Part shown: positions 1-11,144 of the stretch, piece after piece
Numbering within the stretch: position 1 is the first letter of the stretch
Layout: each line of letters begins with the position of its first letter
Source: Salinicola socius
GTDB lineage: Bacteria; Pseudomonadota; Gammaproteobacteria; Pseudomonadales; Halomonadaceae
Reading direction: 5' to 3'
Length of the DNA: 64,000 nucleotides
NCBI RefSeq assembly: GCF_001937195.1
Contig: NZ_MSDO01000019.1
Span: 62,001 to 126,000 of the forward strand
Made by a program: the position numbers and the translations under genes
Notes under the pieces: model-generated
Database searches by the model: none
What the model saw: only the letters and a program-made list of their open reading frames with translations
Told to the model about the DNA's origin: nothing

Positions 1-354
1 GGTGACGGCAATGAGGTGCGTCTTCAAACCTCGTTTCACCAATCGCTCGGCACTGGCTTCCATCATTCGACGGCCACCGGAGGCGTGCACGTTGACCATC
101 CATACCCCCCGATCCGCGGCCGCTTCGACAGCGCCTGCCACCGTGTTGGGGATATCGTGAAATTTCAGATCGAGGAAAACCTCGAACCCCCGTTGATGCA
201 TGGCATCGATGGCCGCCGGCCCGGTCCGGGTGAACAGCTCCTTGCCGATCTTGACCCGGCAACGGGCGGGGTCGAGCGCATCGGCCAATGCCAGCGCCTG
301 AGAGAGATCGGGGTAGTCGAGGGCAATGATGAGCGGCGATTCGGTGGCAGCCAT
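1..354 (-). CDS. pyrF: Orotidine 5'-phosphate decarboxylase, N-terminal part (cut by window edge)
   Basis: Decarboxylates orotidine monophosphate to UMP, the last step of de novo pyrimidine synthesis, in the cytoplasm. Reading leftwards from the ATG at 354 gives 118 residues beginning [16 protein letters not shown], without a stop before the window edge. The family active-site signature is visible at about residues 62-71 ([10 protein letters not shown], with Asp62, Lys64 and Asp67), and the phosphate-binding strand VKIGKELF lies near residue 36. About half of the usual 230-240 residue protein is present. It is divergent from the ComEA-like gene, with 232 bp between them. Confidence 0.95.
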   Translation of the reverse strand, partial: MAATESPLIIALDYPDLSQALALADALDPARCRVKIGKELFTRTGPAAIDAMHQRGFEVFLDLKFHDIPNTVAGAVEAAADRGVWMVNVHASGGRRMMEASAERLVKRGLKTHLIAVT

Positions 355-586
355 GTCAGGTCTCCGGCAGTCGAGTTCGTGCGGGAGTATACCGAATGCC
401 GCAATGGGATAGGTCGCTCCTGTCATATCCACGCCAGCTACTTTAGCCAGATTGAGTAGAAATTGACTGACAGGAATGATCGTTTTTTTCCGATAAAAAA
501 TCGTGGCGCAGCGTCGATACAAGGTAATGACGGGCGGTGTGAAACGACACCGGCCTTCACTCACCGACATCAAAAGAGAGATCACC

Positions 587-850
587 ATGAAGACTCTGAT
601 CCATGCCGCACTGTTCTCCCTGTTCAGCTTCACCGCACTTCCCGTATTCGCTCAGGACGCTCCGGTCAACATCAACGAAGCTTCGGTCGAGACATTGGCC
701 ACACTTCCCGGTATCGGTGCGGTCAAGGCGCAAGCCATTGTCGATGACCGTGAAGCCAATGGTGACTACGCCAGCCTGGAAGACCTCACTCGCGTCGACG
801 GCATCGGTGAAACCACTGTCAGCAACCTGTCCGAGAAAGCAACGCTGTAA
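587..850 (+). CDS. ComEA-like helix-hairpin-helix protein, exported
   Basis: A small protein of 87 residues. The first 22 residues form a typical signal peptide ([10 protein letters not shown]... with likely cleavage after VFA). The mature part has two helix-hairpin-helix motifs, [15 protein letters not shown] and [15 protein letters not shown], as in the DNA-binding domain of the competence protein ComEA. The start at 587 is chosen because it begins the signal peptide and has a purine-rich ribosome site (AAAAGAGAG) just upstream; longer in-frame starts would bury the signal. By family it should bind DNA in the periplasm, possibly during uptake of external DNA, and the pil genes in this window would fit that. 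The biological role is inference; such proteins are common stand-alone genes in Pseudomonas and Halomonas. Confidence 0.85.
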   Translation: MKTLIHAALFSLFSFTALPVFAQDAPVNINEASVETLATLPGIGAVKAQAIVDDREANGDYASLEDLTRVDGIGETTVSNLSEKATL

Positions 851-856
851 CGCCCA

Positions 857-884
857 GCGCCGGGGCCAGCAATGGTCCCGGCGC
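857..884 (+). terminator. GC-rich hairpin after the ComEA-like gene
   Basis: An 11-bp stem (GCGCCGGGGCC with GGTCCCGGCGC, one G-U pair) with a 6-nt loop starts 7 nt after the stop codon. No run of T follows, so it is either a weak terminator or an mRNA 3' stabiliser. Confidence 0.4.
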
Positions 885-953
885 GTCGACGCTTGTATTC
901 CTCCCGATCGCCTCCATCTTGGCTAGCTAGGCAGCGTCAACGACGGAGACATC

Positions 954-1448
954 ATGCCCCTGCTATTCCTGCTGACGATCTTCGCGATCGCGGACTTCGC
1001 TTTACTGTTCACCATTGGCGCCAAGATCGGCCTGCTGGCGAGCCTGATCTGGATCGTTGTCAGCGCCGCTTTCGGGATTCATCTGATTCGACGAGAAAGC
1101 CTGATCACGCTGCAGCGAGCCCGTGAGCGCATGGCCGCTGGCCAAATCCCCTCCGACGAGCTGCTGGCGGGCGCCTCGTTTCTGTTCGCCGGCATCCTGT
1201 TGATAGCACCCGGTTTTCTTTCGGATATCGTGGGTCTACTATGCCTGATCCCCGGCAGCAGCCGACTACTGCGTCGGTGGTCGGGGCGCACCGCTCGCAG
1301 CGCTGACGCCATGGGCCAGCGGAGAGGCAGGGAGGCTTCCGATGACTGGAACCTCCACCAGCAAGACGCCGGCCAATCGACCACAGGGGAACGAACTCAC
1401 GATGGCGCCAAACCCGTGGAAGGCGAATATCTGGGAAAAGACAGGTGA
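954..1448 (+). CDS. fxsA: FxsA family inner-membrane protein
   Basis: A 164-residue membrane protein matching the FxsA family, named in E. coli for relief of F-exclusion of phage T7; its normal cellular function is not established. The N-terminal 100 residues hold the family core: hydrophobic segments at about 1-45 and 68-95 with the pattern SDELLAGASFLFAGILLIAPG between them. The tail from about 105 on is polar and variable. It lies immediately upstream of groES, the usual place for this gene in gammaproteobacteria. The ATG at 954 follows a GACGGAGACATC ribosome site. Confidence 0.9.
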   Translation: MPLLFLLTIFAIADFALLFTIGAKIGLLASLIWIVVSAAFGIHLIRRESLITLQRARERMAAGQIPSDELLAGASFLFAGILLIAPGFLSDIVGLLCLIPGSSRLLRRWSGRTARSADAMGQRRGREASDDWNLHQQDAGQSTTGERTHDGAKPVEGEYLGKDR

Positions 1449-1496
1449 TCGCGCGGGATGAAGCCCCGGCCGAACGAGAAAATTTTCAGCCTGCCC

Positions 1497-1523
1497 CTTG
1501 AAACCGGCTATCCAGACCCAATC
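1497..1523 (+). promoter_or_regulatory. Probable heat-shock (sigma-32) promoter of groES-groEL
   Basis: CTTGAAA at 1497-1503 matches the sigma-32 -35 element exactly. After 12 nt, ACCCAATC at 1516-1523 resembles the CCCCATNT -10 element at 5 of 8 positions. It lies about 125 nt upstream of groES, leaving a long leader. A sigma-70 promoter may also be present in the leader but none is convincing. Confidence 0.55.
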
Positions 1524-1647
1524 AAGGCAGCAGCGATAGCTTTAGGCCATCAGGCCGATTAACCGGAAGGCTAAGCCTTCGCCCCTTGAGCCTCGCTCAT
1601 ATGGGTATGTGCATTTGCAACATGCAACCATCAGGAGAACGTGAGCA

Positions 1648-1941
1648 ATGAAAATCCGTCCCTTGCACGATCGTGTCATCGTACGTCGCAAAGAAGAAGA
1701 GCAGAAAACTGCCGGCGGCATCGTGCTTCCGGGCAGCGCCCAGGAAAAGCCGACCCGTGGTGAAGTGCTGGCCGTGGGCAATGGCCGCATCCTCGAAAGC
1801 GGCGAAGTGCGCGCGCTGGACGTCAAAGTCGGCGACACCGTGATTTTCAAGGAAGGCTTCGGCGTCGAGAAACAGAAAGTCGACGGTGAAGAGGTCCTGA
1901 TCATGAGCGAAAGCGACATTCTGGCCGTCGTCGAAGGCTGA
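1648..1941 (+). CDS. groS: Co-chaperonin GroES
   Basis: The 97-residue lid of the GroEL-GroES folding chamber. It starts [14 protein letters not shown], standard for the family. The mobile loop that docks on GroEL lies at about residues 17-33 ([12 protein letters not shown]). Length is normal. The ATG follows a CAGGAGAACGTGAGCA ribosome site. It is first in the two-gene operon with groL, 59 nt downstream, behind the likely heat-shock promoter near 1500. Confidence 0.98.
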   Translation: MKIRPLHDRVIVRRKEEEQKTAGGIVLPGSAQEKPTRGEVLAVGNGRILESGEVRALDVKVGDTVIFKEGFGVEKQKVDGEEVLIMSESDILAVVEG

Positions 1942-1988
1942 TTGGCTCGACGCTCGACGATTCATCACGATTTCACGCATTACATTAG

Positions 1989-3644
<1,656 letters not shown>

Positions 3645-3700
3645 TCATCACCCTGCCATCCCCTGGTTTTTCGGACTGTCGAAAGATTCAGGTATCATGG

Positions 3701-3728
3701 AAAGCCCCGCCATTGGCGGGGCTTTTTT
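3701..3728 (+). terminator. Intrinsic terminator of groES-groEL
   Basis: Stem AAAGCCCCGCC / GGCGGGGCTTT with an ATT loop followed by seven T. A textbook rho-independent terminator 57 nt after the groL stop. Confidence 0.92.
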
Positions 3729-3808
3729 TGTTTTCGAATCGTGCTGTCGCACGGGAGCCGTGCCGACGATATCGCCATGACCTTTTTTCTTGCAGGAGCT
3801 TATCGCGC

Positions 3809-4537
3809 ATGCTCGATCGCATTCGCATCGTTCTCGTTCAGACGTTCCACCCGGGTAACATCGGTGCCAGCGCGCGCGCCATGAAGACCATGGGCCTGAG
3901 CGATCTGGTGCTGGTGGCACCGCGTCAGTTCCCGGACGAGGAAGCCACTCGCCTTGCCGCTGGCGCCACCGATCTCGTGGAACACTGTCGTGTCGTGGAT
4001 TCATTGTCCGAGGCCATTGGCGACTGTGTCCAGGTGATCGGCGCCAGCGCCCGTCTGCGCAGTCTGCCGCTGCCCTGCTACCATGCCCCGGATCGGATGG
4101 CCGCCGAGCTCTGGCAGCGCTTGCCGGAAGGCCCGGTCGCCATCGTCTTCGGCAGGGAGCGCTATGGATTGACCAATGACGAGATCGGGCACTGCACCCA
4201 TCAGCTGAACATTCCCGCCAATCCGGACTATGGCGTACTCAATCTTTCCCAGGCCGTGCAGATCGTCGCGTACGAAGCGTTCCGGCAGTCCCGAGCCGAG
4301 GGCGGGCTGGCCCAGGCGCCCCGAGCCAACGGCCCCTATCCGACGGTCGAACAGCTGGAGTACTTCTACGATCATCTGCATCGTGCGCTGGACAGTGCCG
4401 GGTTTCTGACGCAGCCCCATGCCAGGACCGAAGCCCACTTGCGCGCTCTGTTCACCCGCGCCGAACCCAGCCGCAAGGAGCTGTCGATTCTTCGCGGCGT
4501 GCTCAACGCTCTGGAGGGGAGCAACCGATCCGAATGA
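3809..4537 (+). CDS. trmJ: tRNA (cytidine/uridine-2'-O-)-methyltransferase TrmJ
   Basis: A 242-residue SPOUT-class RNA methyltransferase, closest in pattern to TrmJ, which 2'-O-methylates position 32 of several tRNAs using S-adenosylmethionine. The N-terminal motif (HPGNIGASARAMKTMG) and the C-terminal knot motifs (IVFGRERYGLTNDEI and LNLSQAVQIVAYE) are clear. The start at 3809 (MLDRIRIVLVQ) has an AGGAG ribosome site 10 nt upstream; longer in-frame starts run into the groL terminator. It stands alone downstream of groEL. Confidence 0.93.
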   Translation: MLDRIRIVLVQTFHPGNIGASARAMKTMGLSDLVLVAPRQFPDEEATRLAAGATDLVEHCRVVDSLSEAIGDCVQVIGASARLRSLPLPCYHAPDRMAAELWQRLPEGPVAIVFGRERYGLTNDEIGHCTHQLNIPANPDYGVLNLSQAVQIVAYEAFRQSRAEGGLAQAPRANGPYPTVEQLEYFYDHLHRALDSAGFLTQPHARTEAHLRALFTRAEPSRKELSILRGVLNALEGSNRSE

Positions 4538-4580
4538 TCGTCGCCAAAGGTCTTTGACAGCGAAGCCATCGGAATAGAGA

Positions 4581-5012
4581 ATGGGAATCGATATCATCCA
4601 GAAGGCGATGAAAGCGATGTCCTCCGAACGCTCTCAGCTCTACTACACCTGCGTCTTTCTACAGGTCTCCTTCCAGGCCATTACCCATTCGGTTCTGGCC
4701 AATACCGAGCAGACCAGCCGCTGCTGGCTCGATGCGCGGACGCTCGAAATGCTGCTGGATGAACTCAAACGTTGCCGTCAGAATGCCTCCCCCTTTCGGG
4801 AGGTCCATTCATCGCTGGATCAGGCAACTTATCATTGCGGGTTGTTGATGGCTCAATGCCCGGGCGCGCTCGATCGACATCTTTGCCGGCATCATCTCGA
4901 GGCCATCAGCGCACCGCTCGGACAGGCCGTCCGGTCTCTCGCCACCGCTTCAGCACAATCGAACCGGACATCTTCCTCTGCCCGGGGGTTCCGCCACTGG
5001 TTTGGGCATTGA
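4581..5012 (+). CDS. Hypothetical protein, cysteine-containing
   Basis: A 143-residue reading frame with normal codon usage that I do not recognise. It is hydrophilic with short amphipathic helices, has no signal peptide or membrane segment, and has six cysteines spread between residues 24 and 101. The tail is Ser/Arg-rich. The ribosome site before 4581 is weak. The in-frame ATG at 4617 has GAAGG upstream and may be the true start (12 residues shorter). It lies between trmJ and the convergent rpsA terminator. It may be a lineage-specific gene. Confidence 0.5.
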   Translation: MGIDIIQKAMKAMSSERSQLYYTCVFLQVSFQAITHSVLANTEQTSRCWLDARTLEMLLDELKRCRQNASPFREVHSSLDQATYHCGLLMAQCPGALDRHLCRHHLEAISAPLGQAVRSLATASAQSNRTSSSARGFRHWFGH

Positions 5013-5118
5013 AGTCTGCTGAAGTCTAGAGGGTCGGCAGCGGGTCAGTTTGAGGTCAGCGTCGATCCCGAGACCCGATGAATTTGATCTTTAAGCCGGA
5101 TTGGTGAATACCGCCCAT

Positions 5119-5147
5119 AAAAAAACAGCGCCCGGAGGCGCTGTTTT
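5119..5147 (-). terminator. Intrinsic terminator of rpsA
   Basis: On the minus strand AACAGCGCC-TCCG-GGCGCTGTT is followed by a run of T, 25 nt past the rpsA stop. The opposite strand also ends in TTTT, so it may stop transcription arriving from the 4581 gene too. Confidence 0.9.
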
Positions 5148-5171
5148 CTGTGGGAGAACTCATTCAGCGAA

Positions 5172-6854
5172 TCAGTCCTGACCCATCTGTTGCTTGATCA
5201 GATCACCGATGGTGGTCGGACCGTTCGGCTCGGCATCCTGATCGCGCTTGCCGCCGCCTGTGGTGCCGCGACGCGGCTCAACCTGATCCTTCGCCTTGAT
5301 GGAAAGGTTGATGACACGGCTCTTGCGATCGACGTTGACGATCCGGGCTTCGACGCTGTCGCCTTCGTTAAGCACGTTGCGCGCGTCTTCGACACGGTCA
5401 GCGCTGATCTCGGAAGCCTTGAGCACGGCAACGACGTCAGTCGCCAGCTCGACGTGGGCTTCCTTGGCATCGACTTCGACGATACGACCGGTAACGACGG
5501 CACCCTTGTCATTGACAGCCAGGTACTCGGAGACCGGATCGGACTCGAGCTGCTTGATGCCCAACGAGATGCGCTCACGCTCGGGATCGATAGACAGGAT
5601 GACCGCTTCCGCTTCATCGCCTTTCTTGAACTGACGGACCGCTTCTTCGCCAGTTTCGCTCCAGGAGATGTCGGAAAGGTGAACCAGACCGTCGATACCG
5701 CCTTCCAGACCGATGAAGATACCGAAGTCGGTGATCGACTTGATGGTACCGGCAACGCGGTCGCCCTTGTTGTAACGGCCGCTGAAGTCTTCCCACGGGT
5801 TGGTGGTGCACTGCTTGATGCCCAGGGAAATACGACGGCGCTCTTCGTCGATGTCGAGAACCATGACTTCGACTTCGTCACCGACCTGAACGACCTTGGA
5901 CGGATGGATGTTCTTGTTGGTCCAGTCCATTTCGGAAACGTGGACCAGGCCTTCGACACCCTCTTCCAGCTCGGCAAAGCAGCCGTAGTCGGTCAGGTTG
6001 GTCACGCGGGCGTTGACCTTCATGCCTTCCGGATAACGGTCGACGATGTTGACCCACGGATCTTCGCCCAGCTGCTTCAGGCCCAGCGAAACGCGATTAC
6101 GTTCGCGATCGAACTTGAGCACCTTGACATTGATCTCGTCGCCAACGGCAACGATTTCGCTCGGATGCTTGATACGCTTCCAAGCCATGTCGGTGATGTG
6201 CAGCAGGCCATCGACACCACCGAGGTCGACGAAAGCGCCGTAGTCGGTGAGGTTCTTGACGATACCGTTGATCTGCTGGCCTTCCTGAAGGGTAGCAAGC
6301 AGCGCTTCACGCTCGGCACTGTTCTCGGCTTCGAGAACGGCACGACGGGAAACGACAACGTTGTTGCGCTTCGGATCGAGCTTGATGACCTTGAAGTCCA
6401 GCTCTTTGTGTTCCAGGTGCGCAGTGTCGCGAACCGGACGCACGTCTACCAGCGAACCCGGCAGGAAGGCACGGATGGAAGCCACGTCGACGGTGAAACC
6501 GCCCTTGACCTTACCGTTGATCACGCCCTTGACGATCTCGTCCTTCTCGAAGGCCGCTTCCAGCTCTTTCCACGCCTCGGCGCGCTTGGCCTTCTCGCGT
6601 GACAGGCGAGTCTCACCGAAGCCATCTTCCACGGCTTCCAGTGCGACCTTGACTTCATCACCGATCGCAATGGTCATTTCACCATTGTCGTCGCGGAACT
6701 GCGCGACGGGGATCTGACCTTCGGACTTCAGACCCGCGTTGACGGTGATCCAGTCGCCTTCGATGTCAACCACGGTTGCCATGACGATGGCACCGGGTTC
6801 CATGTTGATGTCCTGGAGAGACTGTTCAAACAACTCAGCAAAGCTTTCGCTCAT
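5172..6854 (-). CDS. rpsA: 30S ribosomal protein S1
   Basis: 560-residue S1, which binds mRNA leaders on the small ribosomal subunit and is needed for initiation on most mRNAs. Six S1 (OB-fold) repeats are visible, with repeats such as [20 protein letters not shown] and [18 protein letters not shown] showing the two central, best-conserved copies. Length matches the E. coli protein (557). It is last in the gyrA-to-rpsA array, 239 nt after cmk, and that gap probably contains its own promoter. S1 usually represses its own mRNA; I cannot show that from sequence here. Confidence 0.98.
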   Translation of the reverse strand: MSESFAELFEQSLQDINMEPGAIVMATVVDIEGDWITVNAGLKSEGQIPVAQFRDDNGEMTIAIGDEVKVALEAVEDGFGETRLSREKAKRAEAWKELEAAFEKDEIVKGVINGKVKGGFTVDVASIRAFLPGSLVDVRPVRDTAHLEHKELDFKVIKLDPKRNNVVVSRRAVLEAENSAEREALLATLQEGQQINGIVKNLTDYGAFVDLGGVDGLLHITDMAWKRIKHPSEIVAVGDEINVKVLKFDRERNRVSLGLKQLGEDPWVNIVDRYPEGMKVNARVTNLTDYGCFAELEEGVEGLVHVSEMDWTNKNIHPSKVVQVGDEVEVMVLDIDEERRRISLGIKQCTTNPWEDFSGRYNKGDRVAGTIKSITDFGIFIGLEGGIDGLVHLSDISWSETGEEAVRQFKKGDEAEAVILSIDPERERISLGIKQLESDPVSEYLAVNDKGAVVTGRIVEVDAKEAHVELATDVVAVLKASEISADRVEDARNVLNEGDSVEARIVNVDRKSRVINLSIKAKDQVEPRRGTTGGGKRDQDAEPNGPTTIGDLIKQQMGQD

Positions 6855-7093
6855 GTGATTCCTACGTGATCAACGTTAATGACGGTTGTACCAATGAGGG
6901 TTGTACCGTCTTCCTCCGTACCACCAGCAAGCACGGGCCTTATCGACATATCCCTGGGGATGTTGGCGCTGGTTCGACCTGCAACGACTTGTCAGTCGGA
7001 TCATTGCACGTCATGACATCTTGCCAGGGGCCCCGGTAGCGGAAGTGCGTCGTCGGCTCATGCCGTGGAACCCCGAATCGAGCCACGAAGGCT

Positions 7094-7774
7094 CTATACC
7101 AGGTTCCGTTCGGCGATCAGCGTCTCGATACGCTCCACGACTTCCGGTATATCCAGCTGCGTCGTGTCCAGCTCCACCGCATCTTCAGCGGGCTTGAGCG
7201 GAGCCACGGAGCGCTGCATATCACGCGCGTCGCGCGCTTGGATTTCTTCTAAAAGGGTCGAGAGTCTAGCATCTTCACCCGCCTGCTGCAATTGTAGCTG
7301 GCGGCGTCTGGCGCGTTCCTCGGCCGAGGCCGTCAGGTAGATCTTGAGCGATGCGTCCGGGAACACCACCGTCCCCATGTCGCGACCGTCTGCCACCAGC
7401 CCGGGCGCCTGACGGAAGTCGCGCTGGCGCTGAAGCAAGGCATCCCGCACCGGCGGCAGCGCCGCCACCTGGGAGGCCGCACCGCCAACCCGCTCGCTGC
7501 GAATTTCGGTCGTCACGTCATCGCCCTCCAGCAGGATCTGCATCTTACCGTTCTCGACCGCGAACACCACGTCCAGCCCGTGGGCCTGGTCGGAGAGCGC
7601 CTGTACGTCATCGACCGCCACGCCATTGCGCAGCGCCGACAACGCCGTGAGCCGGTAGAGGGCGCCGGAGTCCAGCAGGTGCCAGCCCATGCGCTCGGCA
7701 ATCATCCGGCTGATGGTGCCTTTACCGGCACCGCCCGGCCCGTCGATGGTGAGAATAGGCGCTGCGTGGGTCAT
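7094..7774 (-). CDS. cmk: Cytidylate kinase
   Basis: Phosphorylates CMP and dCMP to the diphosphates. 226 residues from the ATG at 7774. The P-loop GPGGAGKGT lies at residues 12-20, [11 protein letters not shown] follows, and the CMP-binding [13 protein letters not shown] is near residue 130. The start overlaps the aroA stop as ATGA, indicating translational coupling; a longer frame upstream is only the overlap. cmk-rpsA is a widely conserved pair. Confidence 0.97.
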   Translation of the reverse strand: MTHAAPILTIDGPGGAGKGTISRMIAERMGWHLLDSGALYRLTALSALRNGVAVDDVQALSDQAHGLDVVFAVENGKMQILLEGDDVTTEIRSERVGGAASQVAALPPVRDALLQRQRDFRQAPGLVADGRDMGTVVFPDASLKIYLTASAEERARRRQLQLQQAGEDARLSTLLEEIQARDARDMQRSVAPLKPAEDAVELDTTQLDIPEVVERIETLIAERNLV

Positions 7775-10008
7775 GTCGAAGTCTCCGTCAGCTCGAGCCC
7801 CACCTTGTTCGCCAGCGTGACGAAGCCCGGGAAGGATGTGGCGACGTTGGCACAATCGTCGATCACCACCGGCTCACTGGCTCGCAAGGCGGCAATGGTG
7901 AAGGCCATCGCGATGCGGTGATCGCCCAGGCTATCGACCTTGCCACCCAAGTAGTTGGGCCGTTCGCCGTCCTTCCCGACGACATCGATGCCGTCGTCGT
8001 GGACAGTGGTGTCGATGCCCAGAATGGTGAGACCGTCGGCCATCGCCTGGATCCGATCGGACTCCTTGACGCGAAGCTCCTCGGCACCGCGCAGGCGGGT
8101 AGTGCCCTCGGCGTTGGCCGCGGCGACGAAGAGCGCCGGGAACTCGTCGATCGCCAGCGGTACCTGGTCGACGGGAATGTCGATGCCCTTGAGCGGTGCA
8201 TAACGGATGTGCAGATCGGCGACCGGCTCGCCGCCGACTTCACGCGGATTCTCGAGCCGCAGATCGGCACCCATCGCCTTGAGGATGTTGATCACGCCGA
8301 TACGCGTCGGATTGACGCCGACATGTTCGAGCACCAGATCCGAGCCCGGCGTGATGGCCGCGGCGACCAGAAAGAAGGTGGCAGAGGAAATATCCGACGG
8401 CACGTCGATGGGCGCGCTGGTGAGCTCGCCGCCACCCTGCAATATCGCCAGGTCGCCATCGCGCTCGACCGGGTAACCGAAACCGTTGAGCATGCGCTCG
8501 GTATGGTCCCGGGTGGGGGCCGGCTCGCGGACGCGGGTTTCGCCCTCGGCGTAGAGCCCCGCCAGCAACAGGCACGACTTGACCTGGGCGCTCGCCATCG
8601 GCATGTCGTAGTCGAGGCCTTTCAGCGGCTGGCCGCCATGAATCTTCAGCGGCGGACGTCCGCCTTCGGCGGTATCGATCTTCGCCCCCATCAGACGCAG
8701 CGGATCGGCCACCCGCGCCATCGGACGCTTGGTCAGCGAGGCATCGCCGGTCAGTTCGGTATCAAAAGCCTGCCCGGCCAGCAGACCGGCAAACAGGCGC
8801 ATGGCAGTGCCGGAATTGCCGACGTAGATCGGCCCCGCCGGCTTTTTCAGACCATGCAGGCCCACTCCATGCACCGTCACTCGGCCCTGATGCGGACCCT
8901 CGATGACGACACCCATATCGCGAAAGGCCTGCAGCGTCGCCAGACTATCCTCGCCCTCGAGAAAGCCCTTGACCTCGGTCACACCGTTGGCAAGCGCACC
9001 GAGCATGATCGAGCGATGAGAATTGGACTTGTCGCCGGGGACGCGAATTCGGCCGCTGACCGAACCGCCGGGCGATACCCGATACTGAACCTGTCGTGCT
9101 TCCATGGTCTGATAACTCGTCTGATTCAACAGCGTTTCAAAATAGTGTCTGGCGTGGCTGGCACGGTCGAACGTGCCCAGCATGGCGTCGCTATCGCCCT
9201 GCTCCACTGCCGTCCGCAGCCGGGCCAGGCCGGCTTCGAAGTCATCCAGCGCCGCCAGCAACGCGCCGCGATTGGCGGTGAAGATATCGCGCCACATGAC
9301 CGGATCGCTGCCAGCAATCCGGGTGAAGTCGCGAAACCCGCCGGCGGCGTAGCGAAAGATCTCCAGCCGCTCGTCCTGGCGGGCCAGCGTGTCGACCAGC
9401 GAAAATGCCAGCAGGTGCGGCAGATGACTGGTCCGCGCCAGCACCTGATCATGCCGGTCCACCGGCATCTCGAGCACTTCGGCGCCGCAGCGCTGCCACA
9501 GCGAGCGCACCGCCGCGACGGCGTCCGAGGCCGTGTCAGCTTCCGGGGTCAGAATGACCTTGTGATGACGGTAGAGCGCCGGATTGGCGGCGGCCACACC
9601 GCTCTTTTCGGAACCGGCGATTGGATGCCCGGGGACGAAGTGGGTCGGTAGATGACCAAAGGCTTCCCGCGCGGCCTCGCAGACGCAACGCTTGGTACTC
9701 CCGACATCGGTCATGACACGATCACCGACCAGCGGCACCAGCTGGGCGAAGACCTGACGCATCGCCAGTACCGGTACCGCCAGCACGATGATATCGCTCT
9801 TGGCGACCAGCGGTGCGAGATCGCCACCGCCCTCGTCGATCACCCCCGTCCCGAGGCCGATGGCGATCTCGCCGCCATCGCGGTCACACGCCAGAATGCG
9901 CCCTGCGTAACCGTTGGCCTTGAGCGCGGCGGCCAGCGAGCCGCCGATCATGCCCAGCCCCACGATCAGCAGCGTCGGATCGGTACCGGATACATCGCCT
10001 GCCCGCAT
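7771..10008 (-). CDS. tyrA-aroA: Bifunctional prephenate dehydrogenase / 3-phosphoshikimate 1-carboxyvinyltransferase (TyrA-AroA fusion)
   Basis: A 745-residue fusion. Residues 1-300 are an NAD-dependent prephenate dehydrogenase for tyrosine (Rossmann motif [11 protein letters not shown], then VTDVGSTK-type and [10 protein letters not shown] motifs). Residues 302-745 are EPSP synthase of the shikimate pathway ([46 protein letters not shown]). The AroA half carries the set of motifs usually listed for class II EPSP synthases. The fusion is known in Pseudomonas and relatives. I chose the ATG at 10008, which directly follows the pheA stop (TAGGATG); an in-frame ATG at 10020 would overlap pheA by 11 nt. 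The stop overlaps cmk. Confidence 0.96.
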   Translation of the reverse strand: MRAGDVSGTDPTLLIVGLGMIGGSLAAALKANGYAGRILACDRDGGEIAIGLGTGVIDEGGGDLAPLVAKSDIIVLAVPVLAMRQVFAQLVPLVGDRVMTDVGSTKRCVCEAAREAFGHLPTHFVPGHPIAGSEKSGVAAANPALYRHHKVILTPEADTASDAVAAVRSLWQRCGAEVLEMPVDRHDQVLARTSHLPHLLAFSLVDTLARQDERLEIFRYAAGGFRDFTRIAGSDPVMWRDIFTANRGALLAALDDFEAGLARLRTAVEQGDSDAMLGTFDRASHARHYFETLLNQTSYQTMEARQVQYRVSPGGSVSGRIRVPGDKSNSHRSIMLGALANGVTEVKGFLEGEDSLATLQAFRDMGVVIEGPHQGRVTVHGVGLHGLKKPAGPIYVGNSGTAMRLFAGLLAGQAFDTELTGDASLTKRPMARVADPLRLMGAKIDTAEGGRPPLKIHGGQPLKGLDYDMPMASAQVKSCLLLAGLYAEGETRVREPAPTRDHTERMLNGFGYPVERDGDLAILQGGGELTSAPIDVPSDISSATFFLVAAAITPGSDLVLEHVGVNPTRIGVINILKAMGADLRLENPREVGGEPVADLHIRYAPLKGIDIPVDQVPLAIDEFPALFVAAANAEGTTRLRGAEELRVKESDRIQAMADGLTILGIDTTVHDDGIDVVGKDGERPNYLGGKVDSLGDHRIAMAFTIAALRASEPVVIDDCANVATSFPGFVTLANKVGLELTETST

Positions 10009-10009
10009 C

Positions 10010-11110
10010 CTAGAGCACACCCACCGGATAGGAACCGAGCACTTTCATGTCCTGCGCGCGACCACGGACTTCGGCCAGCACGCTGGCGATATCGGGCTGG
10101 TCGATATGCCCCTTGAAGTCGATGAAGAACACGTAATTCCAGGCCCCGGTTCGAGAAGGCCGAGTCTCCAGCCGCGTCATGTCGACGCGATGGCGGTGGA
10201 ACGGCTCGAGCAGATCGTGCAGCACGCCGGGCTCGTTGCGCATGGCGACCACCACCGAGGTCTTGTCGGTGCCGGAGGGCGGCACCAGCTCGTTGCCGAT
10301 GATCAAGAAGCGCGTGGAGTTGTCCGGCCGATCCTCGATCTTCTCGGCGACGTGGTCGAGACCGTAGAGCTGGGCCGCCATGTCACCCGCGATCGCCGCG
10401 CTGTGCCATTCGGTCTTGACCAGCCGCGCCGCTTCGGCGTTCGACGATACCGCGACACGCTCGGCGTGCGGATAATGCGCGTCCAGCCACTTGCGGCACT
10501 GGGCGAAGGATTGCGGATGCGAGTAGATGCGAGAGATCTTGTCCTGACGGGTGACGCTCGACATCAGCAGATGATGGTGAATGCGCAGCACCACTTCTCC
10601 ACTGATGTGCAGCCCGGAATCCATGAACGAGTCCAGGGTGTTGTTGACCACGCCCTCGGTGGAGTTCTCGACCGGCACCACCCCGTAATTGACCGCTCCC
10701 GCCTCGACCTCGCGGAAGACCTCGTCGATGGCGGCCATCGGCAGGCTGATCGCGCTATGCCCGAAATGCTTGAGTGCCGCCTGCTGGGTAAAGGTGCCCT
10801 CCGGCCCCAGATAGGCAACCTTGATCGGTTTTTCCAGCGCCAGGCAGGCCGACATGATCTCGCGGAACAACCGCGCCATTTCTTCGCCATGCAGCGGCCC
10901 GGGGTTATTCTCCATCACCCGGCGCAGCACCTGCGCCTCTCGCTCCGGGCGATAGAACACGGCATCCGGATCGTCGGCCGTCTTGACGTGGGCAACCTGC
11001 TGGGCGCAATCGGCGCGTTCGCTGATCAGCCGCATCAGTTCGCTGTCGATGGTGTCGATGCGTTGCCGCAGGGCAGCGAGATCCAGCGGCGCATTCGAGG
11101 AGTCACTCAT
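10010..11110 (-). CDS. pheA: Bifunctional chorismate mutase / prephenate dehydratase (P-protein)
   Basis: 366 residues catalysing chorismate to prephenate to phenylpyruvate. Domains in order: chorismate mutase (about 8-90, LRQRIDTIDSELMRLISER), prephenate dehydratase (about 96-275, YLGPEGTFTQQAA and the catalytic DNSTRF), and a regulatory ACT domain (about 280-366) with GVLHDLLEPF and LETRPSRTG. In E. coli the ACT domain mediates phenylalanine feedback. It lies between serC and the tyrA-aroA fusion, with one base to the next start. Confidence 0.98.
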   Translation of the reverse strand: MSDSSNAPLDLAALRQRIDTIDSELMRLISERADCAQQVAHVKTADDPDAVFYRPEREAQVLRRVMENNPGPLHGEEMARLFREIMSACLALEKPIKVAYLGPEGTFTQQAALKHFGHSAISLPMAAIDEVFREVEAGAVNYGVVPVENSTEGVVNNTLDSFMDSGLHISGEVVLRIHHHLLMSSVTRQDKISRIYSHPQSFAQCRKWLDAHYPHAERVAVSSNAEAARLVKTEWHSAAIAGDMAAQLYGLDHVAEKIEDRPDNSTRFLIIGNELVPPSGTDKTSVVVAMRNEPGVLHDLLEPFHRHRVDMTRLETRPSRTGAWNYVFFIDFKGHIDQPDIASVLAEVRGRAQDMKVLGSYPVGVL

Positions 11111-11144
11111 GACCGTATCCTGAAGGAGGTGGGTGACGCCCCGC

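Noticed and set aside
5190-6602. A 470-codon frame opposite rpsA
   Set aside because: Antisense shadow of S1; repetitive only because S1 is repetitive.
6884-6907. Direct repeat GGTTGTACC (two copies, 15 nt apart) in the rpsA leader
   Set aside because: Too short to call; may reflect a duplicated -10-like TACAAC element but no matching -35 was found.
7918-9651. A 577-codon frame opposite tyrA-aroA
   Set aside because: Antisense shadow with no domain or start signal.
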